Assembly: GCF_026151205.1 (NCBI RefSeq) | Contig: NC_087072.1 | Location: forward strand, 21,790,103-21,854,102 | Direction of reading: 5' to 3' | DNA from: Bolinopsis microptera | Taxonomy: Eukaryota; Ctenophora; Tentaculata; Lobata; Bolinopsidae | Length of the DNA: 64,000 nucleotides | In this document: positions 11,846-23,964 of the stretch, piece after piece | How positions within the stretch are numbered: the stretch's first letter is position 1 | How the letters are laid out: each line of letters starts with the position of its first letter | Made by a program: the position numbers and the translations under genes | Notes under the pieces: model-generated | What the model was told of the DNA's origin: nothing | Databases searched by the model: none | Seen by the model: only the letters and a program-made list of their open reading frames with translations

Positions 11846-12464
11846 AATAATCGAGTAAGGTATTTGATTTCATGTACTCATCACTATCTAATGAACATTG
11901 AACAATAAATAAAAAACATAGTTGCCAAATTCACAACTATGAAGGCAAGAAGAATTTACAATTCCGCACACTGATGTCTACAGAGAATTAATCTCGTAAG
12001 ACTAGATTAAATCCTATCCAGGTATGAACGGCAACTTGTTTAAATATTTGAGACGTTCAAAAGTATATTGCAATTTTTCTATGATCAGGGAAACAACAAT
12101 TACAATTTACAACAGCATTAGTAATATATAATATTTCTTGAAGCTAAAGAGTGATACACAGATCAACAAACACTGAAAGAAGAAAACAAATAGCTAAACA
12201 ACACGCTCCCATATAACCACAATAACCTACTAGCTATACAGTGACCAGTGTACACTTGGTGTGCAGTGCTGGACGCCGGTATGGCCTCCTATGAGTACCA
12301 AGATCACATTAATCGTTCACAATCTGAAGAGTAAAGTTGCTCTTTGTTCAAACTTGTTTTAAAGTGTCGGCTTGTTTCAGAGTCCTTTGTTTCAGAGTCC
12401 TTTCTCGGAGTAATAACAGCGCCGTGTGAATTGTGATACAAGCTTGCTGATGTTCACGATATAA

Positions 12465-13445
12465 TCAGACTCTATTAGTATTGTCTATCATTGCAGCCTC
12501 TACTCTACATGAATCTTCATTGATATCTAATCTCATTCCACGGAAACTGTCTATCAATCTCACTGACAACGTTCCCACGTAAGACCGCATGTCGGCTCTC
12601 CTGTTCATGTAGACCACTGGGTTACACGCAGAATTTAGTGGTAGAAGAATGAAGTATGAAATGTTCATCAGTTCATCGGGAACAAGTTTCTTATGTAATG
12701 CAAGGTCTTTTGTTATCATACAGTATGATGTAATACCTACCACGACAATATAAGTGATATTGCAGATGCAGTATATAGCTGAAATTATCACAATTGTGAC
12801 TGTTGCTTTTCTTTTCCAACTTGCTGTCAGCCTCTGTGACACAAAAAGCGTTTCCAAGCTTATAACGCTAGCTAAAACTACTATAATAAACATGGCAACT
12901 AGAATAAAAAGTTCGATATTGAAAAAAACTGCAAGCAAAGTGTCGATATGAATAGTTATAGACTTAATGAATTTCAGAAAATAGACTAACTGTAAAACTA
13001 TTATGATGACGTTATAAACCAAAATCGAACCTTTGACTGCCGTCCAATTTATGATATAAAGAGGGAATGTCAAATTTATTGTCCTAACTACGGCCAATAA
13101 ACAAGTTAGAAATGTAGTTGCGTACAACGACGTTCGTAAAATAAAAGCAGCTACTTCCGTTAACCATCGGATGTTTTTGAAAAAGAAATAAACTACGACT
13201 ACAAATGTTGATGACACGCTTACAATAAGATCAAATATGTTCAGTGCAGCGAAGAGTTTCGTTGTCAGACGAAGAGTATTTCCACTCTGAACTTTAGGAG
13301 TAGATCTGATCGAGCCGATGAAATAATTCAGCGATAAGCTGTTTGATATGGTCCCAAATATCGCTATAAAAACGCTAACAACGAATATAACTTCCTTCGA
13401 CATGTCGGATACCCCTGCCTCTGGGTGGGATTGATCAGTTCCCAT
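12465..13445 (-). CDS. Rhodopsin-class 7TM receptor 2, intron-nested
   Basis: 326 residues, paralogue of receptor 1 across all seven segments. The frame has an earlier ATG than its paralogues, giving the extra N-terminal MGTDQSHPEAGVSD before the shared MSKEVIF start (base 13400). In receptor 1 the matching codons read SHSPGVSN but lack an ATG, so initiation at 13400 is also possible. NPVVY is kept in TM7 (NSACNPVVYMNRRADM), the TM3 end is V-R-T, and TM6 lacks CWxP. The C-terminal tail differs from receptor 1 (MRLDINEDSCRVEAAM). Antisense within the ATG9 intron, with its own upstream ORF at 13488-13535. Confidence 0.88.
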   Translation of the reverse strand: MGTDQSHPEAGVSDMSKEVIFVVSVFIAIFGTISNSLSLNYFIGSIRSTPKVQSGNTLRLTTKLFAALNIFDLIVSVSSTFVVVVYFFFKNIRWLTEVAAFILRTSLYATTFLTCLLAVVRTINLTFPLYIINWTAVKGSILVYNVIIIVLQLVYFLKFIKSITIHIDTLLAVFFNIELFILVAMFIIVVLASVISLETLFVSQRLTASWKRKATVTIVIISAIYCICNITYIVVVGITSYCMITKDLALHKKLVPDELMNISYFILLPLNSACNPVVYMNRRADMRSYVGTLSVRLIDSFRGMRLDINEDSCRVEAAMIDNTNRV

Positions 13446-13487
13446 GTTGGTTGTTAGATCTCAGGTGCAGAATTTGTAGAATGTGTC

Positions 13488-13535
13488 TTACATCTCGCTG
13501 CGATTGTCCATGTTTTGTGCTTGTTGTTCTGCCAT
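13488..13535 (-). promoter_or_regulatory. Upstream ORF of receptor 2 (MAEQQAQNMDNRSEM)
   Basis: 15 codons plus stop, starting right after an acceptor-like CTTCGCAAG and ending 42 bases before the receptor ATG. It has the same length as the receptor 4 upstream ORF and a related end (NRSEM against NRTDM). Confidence 0.5.
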
Positions 13536-14018
13536 AACTTGCGAAGAGTTTTAATGAGCTTGAAATAGTTAAAAACTAATTAATTAACTTTTAAAACTAG
13601 TGTCTTACTGCCATTGTCGCTTGCGAACAATAACTGTACGTTGAAATCCACAGAGAGCAACAAACCGCATTCCAGCAGCCAATTGACATTTCACACAAAG
13701 CTGGTACACGTGATCAATTGCTACTGGTGGGTGTAACCAGTACTCAGCAGTGTGTTACTGTAAAGTTTATAACTCAAAAACCTTTATTATGAGCTTTGCA
13801 AACATTCTGTGTGTAAAAGAAGTAACTAACACATACACCGACCGAATAATAAATAATTATATATCTTTATTCAAATCAAAAATAGAACATAAATAAACAT
13901 CTTAAAGATCTGATAAGTAGCTTGAACAAAAGAAATCTCTTCCATCCTCCTCTATCAGAGGGTGATATTCTTAAACTTTGCAAATCTGCTGTAGTTACAA
14001 ATGGAATGCCTCTATTAC
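13536..14018. other. 5' flank of receptor 2, no gene seen
   Basis: AT-rich DNA that presumably carries the receptor 2 promoter and any 5' untranslated exon. No TATA-type or other element could be singled out. Confidence 0.3.
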
Positions 14019-14437
14019 TTAAGGGGGCAGGGGGTCTTTATGAAATTTCACTCGAAATTGATTTCATAGTTGTTTCTGATGGAAGAGACTGATATCTATC
14101 TGCTGCTTTTGGTCCCATAGAAAAATATTGTTCCTAGTCGAAGTTATCGCCGGTCAAAGGTCAGCGCTTATGTGTAATTATATCCTGAATGTTTCAAGGT
14201 GATGGCTCAAAAAATGTAGGAGAAGATAGATTTTTACTTTTAGACTCGATTTTTAGGGCGCGCAATACAATTACACATGAGCGCTGACCTTTGACCGGCA
14301 ATAACTTCGGCTAGAAACAACATTTTTCCATGGGACCAAAAGCAGAATTATGATAGATATCACTCCCCTCTATCAGAACTAACTATAAAATGAATTTCGA
14401 GAGAAAATTTATAAAGACCACCCCCTGCCGCTTAAAT
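14019..14437. repeat. TTAA-flanked foldback (MITE-like) element
   Basis: Two long arms, about 14023-14178 and 14268-14433, are inverted copies of each other. The ends read GGGGGCAGGGGGTCTTTAT and ATAAAGACCACCCCCTGC. TTAA stands on both sides (14019-14022, 14434-14437). TTAA duplication is typical of piggyBac-type transposition, so a non-autonomous piggyBac-like element is possible. The right arm recurs at 768-985. Confidence 0.7.
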
Positions 14438-14584
14438 CAAGTAGTTCAAAGCAATTATGACTTTTATCTGCTTACCCTTTTTAGTAATAGTACTTCGGCT
14501 CTCTACCGCAAAGTGTAATGCAAGATGTATTGTGCATATATATATTTATAATTTATATAACAAAAAAGTAAATAATTGTACACC

Positions 14585-14800
14585 AATTTTGCCTCAGATA
14601 TATGTTTTTACGTTTTGAATTTCTGATAGAAATGTTTTTAGATCATGAATACGATGCTGTAACATTGAAACGTTGAGTAATTCCTTTCCTGATAAGAGCA
14701 TTTTCCTTGTCGCATCAAACGGGATCAATACAAATTCACACAAGAATACATTGCATACAACCATGCGACTCATAAACAATATTTCAATCCGGATTAAACA
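14585..14800. repeat. Half copy of the 9373-9749 foldback element
   Basis: Inverted match to about 9386-9600: TTCAATCCGGATT at one end, CATCAAACGGGATCAATAC inside, and ACATTGAAACGTTGAGTAAT. A 61-codon frame inside it is not a gene. Confidence 0.7.
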
Positions 14801-14961
14801 ATAAAAAAGGAATGTACCGTCACAATAGTGACTTTAATATAGGAAAACATTCGATCATGTATCATTTGTCACTCAATTAAACTAGACAAAAGATGAGTTT
14901 AAAGTACGATGATATTTTGGTAACGAAATCTACTCAAATATTATAGAGCAACAATACGATC

Positions 14962-16318
14962 TGACCCTGGTCATTAGGAAAGTTCGCACGAGATGGACCA
15001 CGTTTTTCCCAATGTAACTTTAGAAGATTGTCACAGGAAGAACTTTTAAGATAGGCATATGATATTTCACATGTCTATAGTTCAACTAATTGAGTTTCGA
15101 TTAATACAATTTTTGAAGCATTTAGTCGAGGGCAAATTGATGCTATAACGAGTCATATTACATTTTGTTTTCTAATTACAGCTTCCATGCATGCAATAAC
15201 ATTTTAAACGTGATTAATCGATTCATCAGATCGAACTCTTTCAGAATCCGAAGAGAAGAGGGAAATTTTTTAATGGAGGGTTAAGTGAGGCTATCAGATT
15301 ATTTCTAATTTTTGAATTATGTTTGAACAATAACGTCCTTTAAACTATCCTTTGACCTGGTATACATTATATGGATTTAGGTCGATGGTAGACTCCACCT
15401 ACACTTTCTGTCTTTTGATGGAGGGTAAAATAAGGCTAACTATCAAGGTTTTGTTCATTATTTGTTCTACTGTTTCTTCGAACTAGCCTTTCAAATTGTT
15501 TCTGTCTAGAACCTGTATTCATGAATAGTCGGCGATCATATACTAACCTGACATGAGTTTTGGGAGGTGAGATTGAGGCTAACTTCTGTCACGCTTATTA
15601 TGATATTTAGCAAGTGATAGTTTTAATGTTAAATGCTTTTATTTAAGATTTGTAAGATTTAATTTTTTAATCTGTTAGCCCCAATTTCGCCTCCCGGAGA
15701 GAGGGTAGCCTCAATCCAACCTCACATAAGTTATGATAAAGTCTCAATAACCTGCGGGCTACAATAACAAGTTTATCAGTGGATCTATAACCTGTTTTCG
15801 AATTGTTTATTAGCCTCATTTTGGCCTCCTACAAGTAGACTCGTCGATTTCTAAAATGTTGAGCTCGAAGAGGATGAATCAATCTTTATTGTTGACACAT
15901 TAGATAGCCACAATACCGAACCTGCTCGAAAATATACACAAAAGTTTACTTGTTAGCCTCATTTCTCCCTCTCAAAAGGTGGTTAGCCTCATTTTCACCT
16001 AGAATATTTAAAGCTTAGATCTTGATCAAGTATAATCACTATGGATTATAATTGCAACTTTGATATCACGGACGTAACATGAGAAAGTTCTTTCTGAAAA
16101 GTGATGAGGCTAATTCGTTAGCCTCAATTGCCCCTCGCAGTTCAATCACTCCTACTGAGTCTAGTGAGTGAGCTAGGAGGTCGCCGAACATCTCATTTTA
16201 AAGCCGTATCAATTTTCTATACGCATACCAAAAATCAAATGCAGAAAAGAAATTACAGAACTATAAAATTTTGTGTCAAAAAACGAATTTTTAGGGGTGT
16301 TTCTAATGACCAGGGTCA
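14962..16318. mobile_element. 1.36-kb terminal-inverted-repeat element with mirrored GAGGCTAA/TTAGCCTC arrays
   Basis: The ends are TGACCCTGGTCATTAGGAA (14962-14980) and its inverse TTCTAATGACCAGGGTCA (16301-16318). Inside, the left part has GAGGCTAT or AGGCTAAC at about 15288, 15434 and 15578, often next to GGAGG. The right part has TTAGCCYCA or TAGCCTCA at about 15677, 15707, 15812, 15953, 15982 and 16118, often followed by CCTCC. The motif switches strand near the middle. No transposase frame is present, so I read it as a non-autonomous DNA transposon with many subterminal repeats. Superfamily unknown. Confidence 0.6.
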
Positions 16319-17099
16319 TCTAGTAAAGATAAATTCTGATCAATTTAGAGATGAAAAATTAGTAAAATGCTATTGTATGTTCGGGTTGATGTGCAGGGAA
16401 GGGGGTCTCTGAATACTAATGATGTCCTATAATGATGGCACTGAAGATCACGAAGTGATCAGCACTCATTGATAACAAGTGATTAAAGACGAGTTGAAAT
16501 AAAAGCATTTTTTAACTACACTTCAAATACATTTATATTTATTTCTTTGACAAATCGCTCTTTGTTTACCTCTCATTGTGACCTTTCACCTACAAGATAC
16601 TTTCAGAATTAAGATAATTTACGATATGGTTCCCGTAATGGCCCTGCCAAGTGAAACTCAAAACACCTGCTCAGTGTACTTCGGCTATTTAGATAAAAAA
16701 TAATTATAATTCATTGACATACCAAAAGGTGCCTTATTTAATATTTAGTAACCTCAAAATAGAACATTCAAGTAGGCTGAGTGGACCACTGTTATATAAA
16801 AATTTCTAAAAAAATTGCATTGTTACGTTGCTGCTTAATCTTATCACATGAGGAGGTAGCCTTTTATAATTCATAATTAAACCTTGCTTGTATGAATAAT
16901 GAATATGAATACATCAATATTATAAATATGCAGTATACAATATACATAAGATAGATGTCGATTGTCGAGGACCTCATCAAACTATGAGACTTTGCCATGA
17001 AAAGGATAAAATGGTAAGCATTTGGGCGACTTATGAGTTCAACAAGCGGGATTCATTTAAATATTGTCATACTTCCTTTATGTCAGAGCAGCTTATAAT
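16319..17099. other. Intron stretch without a gene
   Basis: AT-rich DNA with no repeat match noticed inside the window and no convincing open frame. Confidence 0.35.
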
Positions 17100-17242
17100 G
17101 GGACAGATCTGTACATTACGTAGTCAGCCAATAGGGATCACTTAGAAACCCCTCCCTCAGTGATCACGTAATATGTGATTACGTAATAACAACCTCAGAA
17201 GGGGATACCAACCCAAAATATTGTGGTACCGCTGAGACTCCC

Positions 17243-17281
<39 letters not shown>

Positions 17282-17342
17282 TTATCAATTTGGGAACCCC
17301 CTCCCCCCTCGGCTGATTACGTAATATGTGAACGACCCCTAA
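17097..17342. repeat. Harbinger-like MITE with a poly-C core
   Basis: The right end is GATTACGTAATATGTGAACGACCCC; the left end is a decayed inverse beginning TGGGACAGATCTGTACATTACG. TAA flanks both sides (17097-17099, 17340-17342). A run of 37 C lies at 17244-17280. Related copies are at 20425-20586 and 62420-62516, with fragments at 31190-31252 and 35803-35870. The 3-bp TAA/TTA duplication suggests a PIF/Harbinger-type relative. Confidence 0.7.
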
Positions 17343-20339
17343 TCGACGAGGCGCTCAAACAAAACAGCCCTTCAGTTTCTTAAACTTGAACGCCTTGCAT
17401 CGTAATTGGTTCTTTCATCCGGTAGGTCATTGCAGATAAATGCTGCATAAAATCTATGCAGGTTAAGACGTGTAGACAATTATATGAGTGAACATCCCCT
17501 GGGTTTTATGAATAATCGTTGGTTCGTTACTAGCGATATTATGTACTATTGATGCTTTTCATACAAACAAGTTAAAACAAATTCTTTATGTCGTGCATCC
17601 TGGGTTTGGACTATGCTCTTTAAGCAATCCTCTGACCACTTGATGATCGACATGAAAAGCGGATCTGTCTTTAAGATTAGTGCCATTTACATCTAAAACT
17701 TGTCGTTTTATATTTAACTTTCTATTATAATATTAATCAGAAGTGCTATGATGCTACGCATGAGTGATGAGTGATGAGATTGTTCGAATGCTGGAGACCT
17801 AATCAGAAATACGTTGCTGTGATTGGTTCCACCATATATAAGTGATATTACAGATCTTGACAAAATGACGGATTCGTTAAAGCTAAAATACATTACTTTT
17901 ATTGATGAATGATTATTGATTATGTTATATAAGGAAGTAAGTACAATTAGTCTAAGCTAAAGAGTCCTAATTGTATTTTCAAGAGAGGTGTTTCTCTTCG
18001 ATAAAGTATAAATATTTAATATGTAACGGTACAATTTCCAGTAGAACTGCCCTATAATTCTACAGTACTACCCGGATTAACCAGACACCAAGTTACCATC
18101 AATAAATAATAAAACTGATTACACAATGTAAATTTGTAGATTTTTCGCCATTTTGAGCAGGGTTGTAAAAAAAGGATAGGAATAGGATATAGCATTGTTA
18201 GAATTTTGATTTAGGCCTTAGATTTTTTATGATTAACGTCGTAACTGAGGTAAAATAAATGTTAGAATAATGTCGTTATTTCATCAAAGGTTACCTGCGC
18301 CGTTGCGTCAAAACATTGCACGAGCAACACAGTTTAGCAACGCGTGTTGTTATGCTTTATGATACGTCATGACTGCACATTTACCGTCTCACGCTATAGC
18401 AAAAAGCTAGAGCTTCGGAAAGAGATGTTAAAATTTCACAAAATGAATTTTAAATTTCTAACAAAGGTGTACGACCTGGGTTTGTTACAGACTTATACAA
18501 ACTTTTGATGCAATGTTTGATTTTAAATGTTTTATTCTGTTCGCGGTATCGTTGTAATTAATGTTAATTTCAAGAATAATTTAATGATTGATACTTTATT
18601 GATGTCTCAAGATAATAAATCTTGGCAAATTCATTGATAAAGGCAAATGGTGTTGACCATAATTTAAACGCCGCCGTTCCCAATTAAATTTCACTATGGG
18701 TTACTGAGCGGTTCTACTTTGCCCGTATTTGCTGCGCCGACTGAATAAATGTGTGGTCACGCGTAGCCGTACACAGTATGCTTTTTTAGTACCGTATACC
18801 ACTACTAAGATAATGCTTTTTAAAACAGTCAAATGAACAGTCACAATGGTGACCTATAATATTGATACTTACTTGTTGGGTTTGTGGATTACAATTTTTG
18901 ATGCGGTAAAAGGTATTGATTAGGGAATTCGAATACTTATAACTTTGTCGTCAATTTCAAATAAAATCCATACTTTCTACAGGAAAGAGCTCAGAGCTAA
19001 ATGGTGAAGAGATTATAGAAATTTAAACATAAATGATTTTGTAAATTTCCTCGAACAAAGCTGTCGACTAGCGGGTTTCTAGTCTACAATAATTAGAGTA
19101 GATGCTTCATGAATTGCTAATTTTGAGTTTGTAAGGATGTATTTCTATTTTCTGAGTTCAGTCGGGTTTCATCCCCCGCTAATGATAATACTAATAGTTA
19201 TTATCGAAGGAGATAAGTAAAGAGCTGAAAACATTATGCCATGTCTCAAGATACATTATAATCAGGGGTCTAATAACTAATTGTATAATGAAGGATATAG
19301 TGTGCTGTGTGAGCTCTACATCAAGTCTTTTAATTACTCCAGCCTATAAGTTTTGGGGGCTCAGAATTAAATTTACTTTAATGCGGCCGGTTTGGACTGA
19401 GCGAGTTCATACTTCTGCACCGTTTTAACTTTTTCGCCGTTTATACTTTTGCAATTAAACTGTGATATTGAAGTCCCGGCCGTAGGCACGGGTTACACTA
19501 GTATTGCATAATCTTATTAGATATCACTACTGTATACAAGCTATCGAAGATAAATCTTTTTAAAAATCTTTAATGATAATGAACGAGTGCAAAGTGGTGA
19601 TCACTTGATATCATTTTGATGACTTATTGGTTTAACACGAGGGATTTGATTGGATTACACCATGTTTCATTAATGTTAGAGGAGAGTAAGCTTATTATCA
19701 AATTTAAAAAAGAGCGATACTACGTCTTTGTAAGCTGCTGAATATCACATATTAAGAGGCAGTAAAACTAGCGGGCTGCAAGGAACGGAGTCTGGCAACA
19801 TTAAATGTATCGACTATATGTATCGACTGTTACCAGCATCACGGACAAAGGATAGGACAAAGAAGACACTCTGTCACACTCATAGAGCCTCGCAAACTCT
19901 AATCACAGGTTAGTCTGGCAGTGGTTCACACTCTGATGATATCTCTTTAATGAGACTTGATTTGAGGCCTCTCAGCTTCCCTAGTTGAGTGTGTCCCACA
20001 ACCAAGCTCATTGCCCAGAAGTACTACATTATGTATTATAATGAACCTGGACATACGTGGCGTGTAGCTCTATAAACCAAAACCAACCAAAATATCGACT
20101 GTTCTACATCGCTTCCTCAATTTAGTTGTTATAATTATATAGTACTTAGCGGTGTTGAAGGTATTAAAGTATCAGTTTTGCAGAACCTAAGAAAAGTAAA
20201 GTCACTCCGATATGGCGGTTAAGTTAAGAACAAATTTAGATATTATATATAAATAATTTATAATAAAACAAACTTCAAATGAGACAATGCCAATCAACAC
20301 GTCATTCGCCAACTGATTCAGATTCCAAAAATACACATA
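17343..20339. other. 3-kb intron stretch without a gene
   Basis: No frame of note and no RNA gene recognised. It includes a short GTGCGGAAT-family remnant around 19370-19470. The rest is AT-rich and looks non-repetitive within this window. Confidence 0.35.
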
Positions 20340-20680
20340 TTTGCAATAAATTAGTTAAATGTGTATGACTGAGAAATAAGTTAGCTAAATGTTCATTACT
20401 GAACTACCACTTACATTGTAACAAGGGGTCGTTCACATATATCAGCCGAGGGGGGTTTCAAAATGATTGTAACACCACTGTAATTTTGACACAATAGCTA
20501 TGTGTAAAACTGATTACGGAGGGGGGAGGGCCAGGGGGGGGTTAAAAATTGTCCAAAAAGTGATTACGTAATATGTGAACGACCCCCAAGTTAGCTAAAT
20601 ATGCGTGACTAAGAACCCACTTACTTTGTAACAAGTTAGCTAAATATGCATGACTGAGCTACCACTTATCTGCATCCATC
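20340..20680. repeat. Short tandem units interrupted by a Harbinger-like MITE
   Basis: Units reading AAGTTAGCTAAATATGCATG followed by ACTGAGCTACCACTTA recur at about 20350, 20381, 20588 and 20634. The MITE GGGGTCGTTCACATAT..GTGAACGACCCC (20425-20586) sits inside one unit, flanked by CAA on both sides (20422-20424, 20587-20589). The uninterrupted site GTAACAAGTTAGC is present at about 20629. Confidence 0.75.
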
Positions 20681-21930
20681 GCGTTCTTTAGAATTAATTT
20701 GTTGCCGAATCTTTATGCAACAGTTGGTAACAACGAAGCCACGCCTTGAGGTTGCCAGGTAGTTTGAATTAGGACTCTATACATATAATAACAATTTGCA
20801 TGATTATCTGGAGAGTAGCTTCAGTGCTTATTAATGACTGTACGGCGCCATTTTAATTGTGCTGCTTTACAGAGACAATATATCGGTGCGGTGGGTGCGG
20901 ATTCCGGATTTGCACTATTGACTTATCACCGCACTTTATCGCACCGTCAGCCGCTATTCCTTCTAATGGATTTGTGTACTTTCACCAATGTGTACAATTT
21001 AATAAGATCGACATGCTCACAACTATGGTTAGGGTCAAACGTTTGTCATGACGTAACATCGGAAATAAAGGAGAATTACATTGAAAAATCACGAGAAACA
21101 CACATAGAACAATGTTTCTCCTATTATTAGACAATGAGACATTAATAAACAAAAGAGAGTGAATGTTGGCAAATGAATAACTTGTCAAGCTTGATCGTAA
21201 TCCCTCGACAGATTGAAATTAAGTCACTTTACTCGCGATCATAGTTATATAATATGAAATTATCGTTTGTAGTAATTTTAGATAATCCACACAATGTGTT
21301 GGAAGATGTTACAAAGAAGTTACAATATTATATAGATTAAAATAAAGATTCGTACATCTTGCATTATCAGGAAACTCGGTGTAAGGTATTATAATAGCCT
21401 GCAAATTTGGCGAATTTTTAGCTTAATTGCGGTGTTTTTGTCTCCAAATTGGCCGCACATAAAGCATTTAGGCAGGCCCAGGTGCGGAATCACACTATTC
21501 GCAAAATAATACCGCACTTACATTTTGCCTCGGCTGCTTTATGACACGTTCAGGACTGAATATTAAATATACTTAGAGTTTTGAAATAAAATGAAATGAG
21601 GACTTTGTATCTCGCTCAAATGATTAAAAAGCCAACGAAAAGAAGGTAGCTTAAGCTAACCATGCCAGAGCGGATGACTTTAAATGGTGTGAAATATGTA
21701 TGTCATACAGCATACATAATTACCTTTATCACAAGAGTATTATACCCAACATTGACCGGCGAACTGATAGCTACTTCAGAAGCAATGAAACTACAATCTT
21801 CTAGATAAAATGAGTCATAGTACTTTCAGCCGGAGCCATCATAAGTGACATAAATCTAAAAGATAGTATGGTTAGTTTCTAAATATAAACTCAAACTCTG
21901 AAAAGGAAACTGCCGTGAAATATGAAACAT
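20681..21930. other. Intron stretch with GTGCGGAAT-family remnants
   Basis: Remnants at about 20890-20960 (GGTGCGGATTCCGGATTTGC) and 21395-21545. Small open frames overlap the first remnant on both strands and show no protein features. Confidence 0.4.
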
Positions 21931-21939
21931 CAACAAAAG

Positions 21940-23345
21940 GACCAATTATTTAAAAAAATAATTTATGGAAAGCCCCTCAGACAAAATAAAAATCAATTAT
22001 GCAATAAAGGAATCTTAAAAGGGTTTGTACTATTCATTCCTGAGGGGCGGAGGGAATTTAAGGCATGTATATATCGGTGCTCCTTAACATCTAAACTACT
22101 AGGACTTGAATTTTCTAGGATACACACTGAAACACTATTGTTAAAATTTTCCTTCTGAGTCAGTCCATGCTCTATATGGAGGTGGAGTCCTACGCAGTTT
22201 GAGTCATCATCCGTGTCAACCTTTTGCCCACTGATGATCTTGTAGAATGCTCTTCTGTGTTCGCCAAACCTTACCCGTAGCATTCTGGTGGATTTGCCTA
22301 CGTATGGTTTCTCACACAGTTTACATCTGATCAAATATATGATGTTGTAAGTGATGCATGTACCTGGTGCTGGTTTTACCCGTTTCCCATTGATGCTGAT
22401 TTGTGTAGCACTATCAATAGACTCACACGTTGCACAGTTCTTCTTTCTACACGGCCTTGTTTGACCATGCTTATTCCCCAGAGCTATTTCTTTCACCTTA
22501 ACCAACCGGCTTTTGAGGTTGCTTCCTGTTTTCTTGACAAATTGGAAGAACTTTTTGCCATTCTTCTTTTCTTCAAGGGTGTTACTCTGTTGTTTTGAGT
22601 CACTCAGGTTACAAAAACTTCTGGTCTTCTTTAAGTTCTCCTCATACTTTTTCACTGTGGTGACAATGTCAGAGTCACTTCCATAGGTTGAGACAACCCT
22701 TATTGGTAGGATCTCTGGCTTCAGTGTGTTGTCCTTGGGAGGTCTTCGTTCAAGGTTTCTTTCTGAGTTGAGAACTTTTTTGCTAATGTTGTTCACCATT
22801 TTTAAGGGGATAAGCAGCTGCCTTGAATGCTTGGCTTAATTCACTCAATCTGGTTTCCAGTCGTTCTTGTGAGTTGATTATTCTCCTGAGTCTGATACAC
22901 TGGCTGTAAACTATTCCACTATAAATGTGGTTTGGATGTGCACTGCTAAAATGTAGATAGCTCCTTGAATCTGTTTCCTTGATATGGAGGTCAGTTTGTA
23001 AGTTTCCCTCAGGGTCGAAACAAAACTCGATATCTAGAAAAGCCACAGGCCTGCCAACTTCCTTCCATTGGGATTCGTCAATGAGTAGCCCATATTCTTT
23101 CAAGGATTTGTTTACATCGGAAATCCACTGGTCAAATTTCCTTTCAGTGCTGTAGAAGAAACCTGCACCATCGTCAATGTACCGTCTTACAGTCCTGACT
23201 CTCTTCATCATGTCAGTGTTACTGTAAACGCATTTGTTCATTACATAAAATACAGTTATGTTGGCCAACTGCACACACAGACTTCCACCTGTAGGCACTC
23301 CGTTCTTTTGGACGTACCACTTGTCTTCGAAGCTAATTACCTTTA
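21940..23345 (-). mobile_element. Penelope-like retroelement fragment: reverse transcriptase end plus GIY-YIG endonuclease
   Basis: Read on the minus strand from about 23345. The reverse transcriptase core starts without an ATG at FEDKWYVQKNGVPTGGSL, followed by the catalytic YIDDGAGFF and FLDIEF. The frame ends at 22783, and the next frame (22799-21993) continues the same protein: one extra A in an A-run at the overlap breaks it. The second part ends in a GIY-YIG nuclease (IYLIRCKLCEKPYVGKSTRM, then RFGEHRR), preceded by a cysteine pair region (CRKKNCATC). Reverse transcriptase plus GIY-YIG is the Penelope layout. The copy is 5'-truncated and frameshifted. Confidence 0.88.
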
Positions 23346-23564
23346 TTCTTAATCACACATAATCAAACATAATAATACATCAAAGGAATAAATGTATACC
23401 ATAATACATAGATCTGCTGTACATTTTCATTATGTAAAAACTAAAAGATGTAACACAGTAATGAGTAACATCTGGACACCGAGTAGAGTGCAGTAAATAT
23501 AAAAGCCACACTGCCTCAGCTAAATGAAGGTAGTAGTAGGGATCCGTGGTAATATATCTCCACC

Positions 23565-23895
23565 TAACAGACAACTACCTCATTCCCAACTATAGAACTA
23601 GAATTCCTATACTATCCCAACAAGCATAGTTTCAGATGAGAACAACCGCGATAAATCAGCAGGCTAGTACTCTTGATTATATATTAAAGTCACTATTGTG
23701 ACGGTACATCAGAACTAGACAGAAACAAAGTGTGAATGGCCTGGACGGAACCCCTCGGTTTCAGTTCCTTGTTTAACACTGCCGTACAGCCTGGTATTAG
23801 CGGGGTGGCAACAAGTCGTTGCAGAGGAAGAGCTTCTCTGATGTAGAAACAAACCCTCCCACGGCCACGGCCCTGTACACACGTACACACACACC
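23565..23895. repeat. Dispersed repeat, related to 47245-47550
   Basis: Two blocks, ACTACCTCATTCCCAACTAT (about 23575) and AGACAGAAACAAAGTGTGAA with CCCCTCGGTTTCAGTTCC (23720-23770), both occur in inverse at 47245-47550, but in a different relative order. The GTCACTATTGTGAC palindrome at about 23690 also occurs near 14818 and 47532. Confidence 0.6.
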
Positions 23896-23964
23896 CACAC
23901 ATTTATTGGGATTATTAGTATAGATTAGTTACCCTGTCACATATCATTTTGACATTCTATTAGA

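Noticed and set aside
11606-11908. 100-codon frame
   Set aside because: Half of it is a dispersed direct repeat also found at 10697-10785; no protein-like pattern.
20834-21188. Overlapping 60-98 codon frames on both strands
   Set aside because: They overlap a dispersed-repeat remnant and show no conserved features.
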